From a virus: a stretch of DNA of 33,967 nucleotides. The notes below the pieces were generated by a model that was given only the letters and a program-made list of their open reading frames with translations, had not been told where the DNA came from and did not search any database. Position numbers and translations under genes: made by a program. The DNA lies in IMG/VR virus record IMGVR_UViG_3300047276_000389, positions 1 through 33,967 of that record. One strand, written 5' to 3'. Below, one piece after another: positions 30,869-33,967 of this stretch (the stretch's first letter is position 1; each line of letters begins with the position of its first letter).

Positions 30869-31009
30869 CAAGACCAAGGCTCACCGGGCAACCGGCCCTG
30901 ACCGTGGCGAGATGCCAACGAGTGGCTGCCGCAAGCAGCAAGCACAGGCCCGCACCTGCGGCTCACCGACGCGCAAAACCCTGTCCAACAACCGAATGAG
31001 GTAAATCAA

Positions 31010-31864
31010 ATGAGCGTTTCTCTCTCGAACGCCTTTGTCACCCTGTTCGACGCTGAGGTCAAACAAGCCTACCAGGGCAAAGCAATGCTGGTGGGCGCTG
31101 TGCGTCAGCGTCGTGGTGTCGAAGGTGCCACTGTCAAGTTCCCCAAAGTTGGTCGCGGTGTGGCTACTGCCCGCGTGACCCAGACCGATGTGACCCCCAT
31201 GAACGTGGGTTTCAGCACGGTCACCTGCACCCTGTCTGATTGGAATGCCGCTGAGTACAGCGACATCTTCTCTCAGCAGAAGGTCAACTTCGATGAGCGC
31301 AGCGAGCTGGCCCAGGTGGTCGGTGCCGCGATTGGCCGCCGCCAGGATCAGCTGATCCTCGACGCGCTGAACGCTGCTACCAGCACCGGCACGGTGGCGA
31401 ACTCTATTGGTGGCGCGAACACCAACATGAACATCGCCAAGCTGCGTGAGGCTGCCAAGATCCTCAACACCAAGAACGTGCCTGCTGAGGGCCGCAACAT
31501 CATCATCCACGCCAACAGCCTGGCCTCGATGCTCGAGCAGACCTCGGTCACCAGCTCGGACTTCAACACCGTCAAGGCTCTGGTTCAGGGTGAGATCAAC
31601 CAGTTCATGGGCTTCACCTTCCATGTCCTGGGCGACCGTTCTGAGGGTGGCCTGCCAATCGATGGTTCCAGCGACCGCACCCTGTTCGCCTTCCATCGTG
31701 ACGCCATCGGCTACGCTGAAGGTATCGCTCCTCGCACCGAGATCAACTACATCCCCGAGAAGACCAGCTGGCTTGTCAACGCCCTGTTCTCCGCGGGTGC
31801 TGTGGCCATCGACTCCGAGGGTATCGTCAAGATCACGGCCCGCGACACCGCGGCTGCCGCCTGA
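31010..31864 (+). CDS. Major capsid protein
   Basis: A 284-residue protein. The N-terminal region (MSVSLSNAFVTLFDAEVKQA) and the later blocks DRSEGGLPIDGSSDRTLFAFHRDAIGYAEG and INYIPEKTSWLVNALFSAGAVAID are characteristic of a podoviral capsid family of about 280-330 residues. It would adopt the HK97 fold and form the icosahedral shell. It follows its own promoter and long leader, and the scaffold gene lies upstream as expected. No protease motif is present, so cleavage is unlikely. A TAGGAGGG ribosome site for the next gene begins at its stop codon. Confidence 0.9.
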   Translation: MSVSLSNAFVTLFDAEVKQAYQGKAMLVGAVRQRRGVEGATVKFPKVGRGVATARVTQTDVTPMNVGFSTVTCTLSDWNAAEYSDIFSQQKVNFDERSELAQVVGAAIGRRQDQLILDALNAATSTGTVANSIGGANTNMNIAKLREAAKILNTKNVPAEGRNIIIHANSLASMLEQTSVTSSDFNTVKALVQGEINQFMGFTFHVLGDRSEGGLPIDGSSDRTLFAFHRDAIGYAEGIAPRTEINYIPEKTSWLVNALFSAGAVAIDSEGIVKITARDTAAAA

Positions 31865-31880
31865 TAGGAGGGTCTGAAAA

Positions 31881-32168
31881 ATGGCTTTCGATGTAACCAA
31901 CTTCCAAGCCCTCGGCGGTCAGTCCAAGGCTGGTAACAGCCCGCAGATGTGGGCCTACACCACCACCGACGCTGCCGGTGATGTGGACGCCTCCGGCTAC
32001 TTCAACGCCGTGGCTTCCATCGTCAAAGTGGGTGACCTCATCTACCGCGTGACCACCAGCTCGGGTTCTGTCTCGACCGCTGGCTGGCACGTTGTGATGA
32101 CCGTCACCGCTGCTGGCGTGGTGAACGTCTCTGACACCACCGCCCTGACGGTGACCAACTCCGACTGA
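31881..32168 (+). CDS. Capsid-associated/decoration-like virion protein
   Basis: A 95-residue beta-rich protein (MAFDVTNFQALGGQSKAGNS) with MWAYTTTDAAGDVDASGYFN and repeated Val/Thr strands. This small family often follows the capsid gene in podoviruses. It may decorate or cement the shell or form a head fibre base. A hairpin that may terminate or process the transcript follows. The role is inferred from position and family. Confidence 0.65.
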   Translation: MAFDVTNFQALGGQSKAGNSPQMWAYTTTDAAGDVDASGYFNAVASIVKVGDLIYRVTTSSGSVSTAGWHVVMTVTAAGVVNVSDTTALTVTNSD

Positions 32169-32186
32169 TCCTAGTCGGCGCAAGCG

Positions 32187-32224
32187 GGCCAGCCCCTGAG
32201 CAATCGGAGGCTGGCCCTTCTCAC
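32187..32224 (+). terminator. Hairpin/possible terminator after the decoration gene
   Basis: A perfect 9-base stem, gggccagcc (32187-32195) pairing with ggctggccc (32210-32218), with a 14-base loop. The following sequence has only short T/C residues, so termination may be partial, reducing tail gene expression relative to capsid genes. Confidence 0.6.
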
Positions 32225-32238
32225 ATTAAGAGGTAGAC

Positions 32239-32853
32239 ATGGCTGCAGGCGACACTGGAATCACCATCTGCTCAGATGCGCTGCTGATGCTGGGCGCAAA
32301 GGCCATCTCTTCGTTCAACGATGGCACCGACGAGTCAAGCGTCTGTGACCGTCTGTACCCAGACATTCGTGACTCCACGCTGATGATGTATCCGTGGAGT
32401 TTCAGCTTCAAGAAGATCCAGCTGTCCAGGCTCATCACCGCGCCTGGCAGTGTCTGGAAGTACGCCTACCAGCTCCCCGGCGACCGCCTGGGCAACCCTC
32501 GCGCCGTGTACGACACCGCGGCGGTTGGCGGCACACCGCGTAAGGAGTGGGAGATCCAGGGCGATCAGATCCTGACCAACCTGGAAAGCGTCTACATCGA
32601 CTACCAGTACAGCGTTGGCGAGTTCGCCATGCCGCAGTACTTCATCCAGCTGCTCAAGTACCAGGTGGCCTGGCACATCGCGGAGCCGATCACCGAGCAG
32701 GCCGAGAAGGGTGCCTTCTGGCGGCGCATGGCGCTGGGTGAGGTTGGCGAGAACGGACGCGGCGGCTACTTCCGGCAGGCCACGCAGATCGACGGCGCGA
32801 ACAACGCGGTCAAGGTGATCGACGACTACACGCTCATCACGGCGAGGTACTGA
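32239..32853 (+). CDS. Tail tube adaptor (tail tubular protein A, gp11-like)
   Basis: A 204-residue protein, close to T7 gp11 (196). The N-terminus GDTGITICSDALLMLGAKAI, then LYPDIRDSTLMMYPWSFSFK and IDYQYSVGEFAMPQYFIQLL, is the standard pattern of this adaptor, which joins the connector to the nozzle and binds fibres. It has an AAGAGG ribosome site, and its stop overlaps the nozzle ATG by one base. The C-terminal residues include GGYFRQATQIDGANN. Confidence 0.85.
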   Translation: MAAGDTGITICSDALLMLGAKAISSFNDGTDESSVCDRLYPDIRDSTLMMYPWSFSFKKIQLSRLITAPGSVWKYAYQLPGDRLGNPRAVYDTAAVGGTPRKEWEIQGDQILTNLESVYIDYQYSVGEFAMPQYFIQLLKYQVAWHIAEPITEQAEKGAFWRRMALGEVGENGRGGYFRQATQIDGANNAVKVIDDYTLITARY

Positions 32854-33967
32854 TGCCGCGCTTTGTAGACCTCCAGACCAACTTCTCGACCGGCGAGCTT
32901 GACCCGCTGCTGCGTGCGCGTGTCGAGCTGGAGCAGTACAACAACGCGCTGGCCAAGGCCACCAACGTCCTGATCCAGCCCCAGGGCGGCCTGCGCCGCC
33001 GGCCTGGCACCAAGCACATCCTGGAGCTGCCCAACACCAGCACCGCCAGCGCCGGCAACGGCGTGCGCCTGGTGCCCTTCCAGTTCAGCGTGTCCGACAG
33101 CTATATGCTGTGCTTTACGCACCAGCGTATGTATGTCATCAAGAACGGTGCGGTGGTGACGGCCATCAACGGCGGGGCCAACAACTACCTGACGACCAGC
33201 ATCACCAGCGACATGGTGGACGATATGTGCTGGACGCAGAGCGCGGACACCCTGATCGTGGTGCATCCCGACCTGCAGCCGGTGCGGATCGTGCGCGGGG
33301 CCAACGATGCCACCTGGACGGCCACCACCATCACCTTCGACAGCATTCCCAAGTACGCCTTCACGCTGACCATCACCAGCTCCACCACGCTGGGTGCTGG
33401 TCATCTGACCCCCAGCGCCGTGTCTGGCAACGTGGAGCTGACCTCGCAGAACTCTGCCTTCACCGCCGCCAGCGTCAACCAGTACATCAACGCCACCCCG
33501 CAGGGCCGTGCCCGCATCGTGGAGTACGTCAGCGCCACCAAGGTCAAGGCTGTCACCGAATACCCGTTCTTCGACACCACCAACATCGCCCAAGGCAACT
33601 GGGAGATCGAGTCCGGCTACGAGGATGTCTGGAGCAGCGGCAAGGGCTGGCCGCGGTCGGTCACCTTCCATGAGGGGCGGCTGTACTTCGGCGGCTCCAA
33701 GTCCCGGCCCTCGACCATCTGGGGCAGCAAGATCGGCCTGTTCTTCGACTTCGTGCCCAGCGAATCACTGGATGACGATGCTGTCGAGGCAACCCTGGAC
33801 ACCAACGAGCTGAACGTCATCACCGACATCATCAGCTCGCGGGACTTCCAGGTCTTCACCACCGGCGGCGAGTTCTTCGTGCCGCAGCGCGACAGCGACC
33901 CGATCACGCCGCTGACCTTCACCTTCAAGCAGGTCAGCCGCAACGGCATCAAGCCTGGCACCCGCGT
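32853..33967 (+). CDS. Tail nozzle/tubular protein, N-terminal part (gene runs off the right edge)
   Basis: The first 371 codons of the nozzle gene, beginning at ATG 32853. The opening FVDLQTNFSTGELDPLLRAR, then NNALAKATNVLIQPQGGLRR and RPGTKHIL, is a widespread signature of this tail protein family in podoviruses. The rest is beta-strand-rich. The gene continues at window position 302 and ends at 1187, about 666 residues in all, somewhat shorter than T7 gp12 (794). It forms the conduit through which DNA and ejection proteins leave. Confidence 0.82.
   Translation, partial: MPRFVDLQTNFSTGELDPLLRARVELEQYNNALAKATNVLIQPQGGLRRRPGTKHILELPNTSTASAGNGVRLVPFQFSVSDSYMLCFTHQRMYVIKNGAVVTAINGGANNYLTTSITSDMVDDMCWTQSADTLIVVHPDLQPVRIVRGANDATWTATTITFDSIPKYAFTLTITSSTTLGAGHLTPSAVSGNVELTSQNSAFTAASVNQYINATPQGRARIVEYVSATKVKAVTEYPFFDTTNIAQGNWEIESGYEDVWSSGKGWPRSVTFHEGRLYFGGSKSRPSTIWGSKIGLFFDFVPSESLDDDAVEATLDTNELNVITDIISSRDFQVFTTGGEFFVPQRDSDPITPLTFTFKQVSRNGIKPGTR
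33667..33967. repeat. Right copy of terminal overlap (circular genome end)
   Basis: This is the second copy of the 301-base sequence at the left edge. It starts and stops with the window, as expected when a circular or circularly permuted genome is cut at an arbitrary point. It lies inside the tail-nozzle gene and continues that gene's frame into position 302 of the window without a break. Confidence 0.9.

Noticed and set aside
1-33967. Exact direct terminal repeats of a T7-like linear genome
   Set aside because: The 301-base end copies differ at five sites and lie inside a coding gene, so they are a circular overlap and not a fixed terminal repeat.
1-33967. tRNA genes, rRNA, CRISPR arrays, insertion sequences or a tyrosine integrase
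   Set aside because: None seen; no cloverleaf-like stretches, regular spacer arrays or transposase motifs were found by reading.

Overview
The window is almost certainly one complete, circularly permuted tailed-phage genome of about 33.7 kb. The last 301 bases (33667-33967) repeat the first 301 with only five substitutions, so the ends close on each other. The tail-nozzle gene that runs off the right edge (from 32853) continues at the left edge and ends at 1187. Base composition is GC-rich and genes overlap tightly, mostly by ATGA or GTGA. Several accessory proteins (the 'MSLEAMKQALEALE...EKQEPVA' protein at 23187, the Bbp19-like protein at 29699) resemble those of phages of Burkholderiales. 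A betaproteobacterial, probably aquatic host is therefore my best guess, but this is inference from protein style and not proof.

Layout. (a) 28089-33967 plus 1-8555, + strand: the virion module of a short-tailed phage. It encodes a head-tail connector of T7 gp8 length, scaffold, major capsid, decoration-like protein, tail tube adaptor, tail nozzle and four consecutive internal virion or ejection proteins. (b) 8587-11967, +: a T7-gp17-like tail fibre and a second receptor-binding-like protein, with lower-GC distal parts. (c) 11967-14350, +: a membrane-protein-rich lysis region ending in a 3TM holin and a GH24 lysozyme. (d) 14347-18026, - strand: a recombination operon with a small serine recombinase, a DNA-binding-like protein, a YqaJ exonuclease, a RecT-type annealing protein and several small proteins. 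(e) 18027-18225: a divergent control region with inverted repeats. (f) 18226-23898, +: a ribbon-helix-helix regulator, RusA resolvase, a Rap1a-like secreted protein, a sigma region 4-like protein, a replication initiator, an SSB-like protein, then packaging (small and large terminase, 22763-25701). (g) 25757-28081, +: a cupin-like protein and small proteins leading into the portal.

How it works together. No DNA polymerase, primase, helicase or RNA polymerase gene is visible, so the phage must borrow the host replisome and RNA polymerase. The initiator gene at 20987 contains a convincing internal origin: two palindromic iterons, a perfect DnaA box (TTATCCACA on the - strand) between them, then an A+T-rich stretch. 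This is the lambda O/ori arrangement attached to a T7-like virion. Replication forks would then be processed by the YqaJ/RecT pair, SSB and RusA before headful-type packaging. The divergent region with the RHH protein looks like the early switch. A separate promoter after a strong terminator drives capsid expression.

Most notable items: the embedded origin; the divergent operator whose motif recurs before the cupin gene; an out-of-frame gene hidden in the end of an ejection protein gene (5273-5458); the all-synonymous strain variation between the two genome ends; and an ejection protein carrying a conserved enzyme-like domain.
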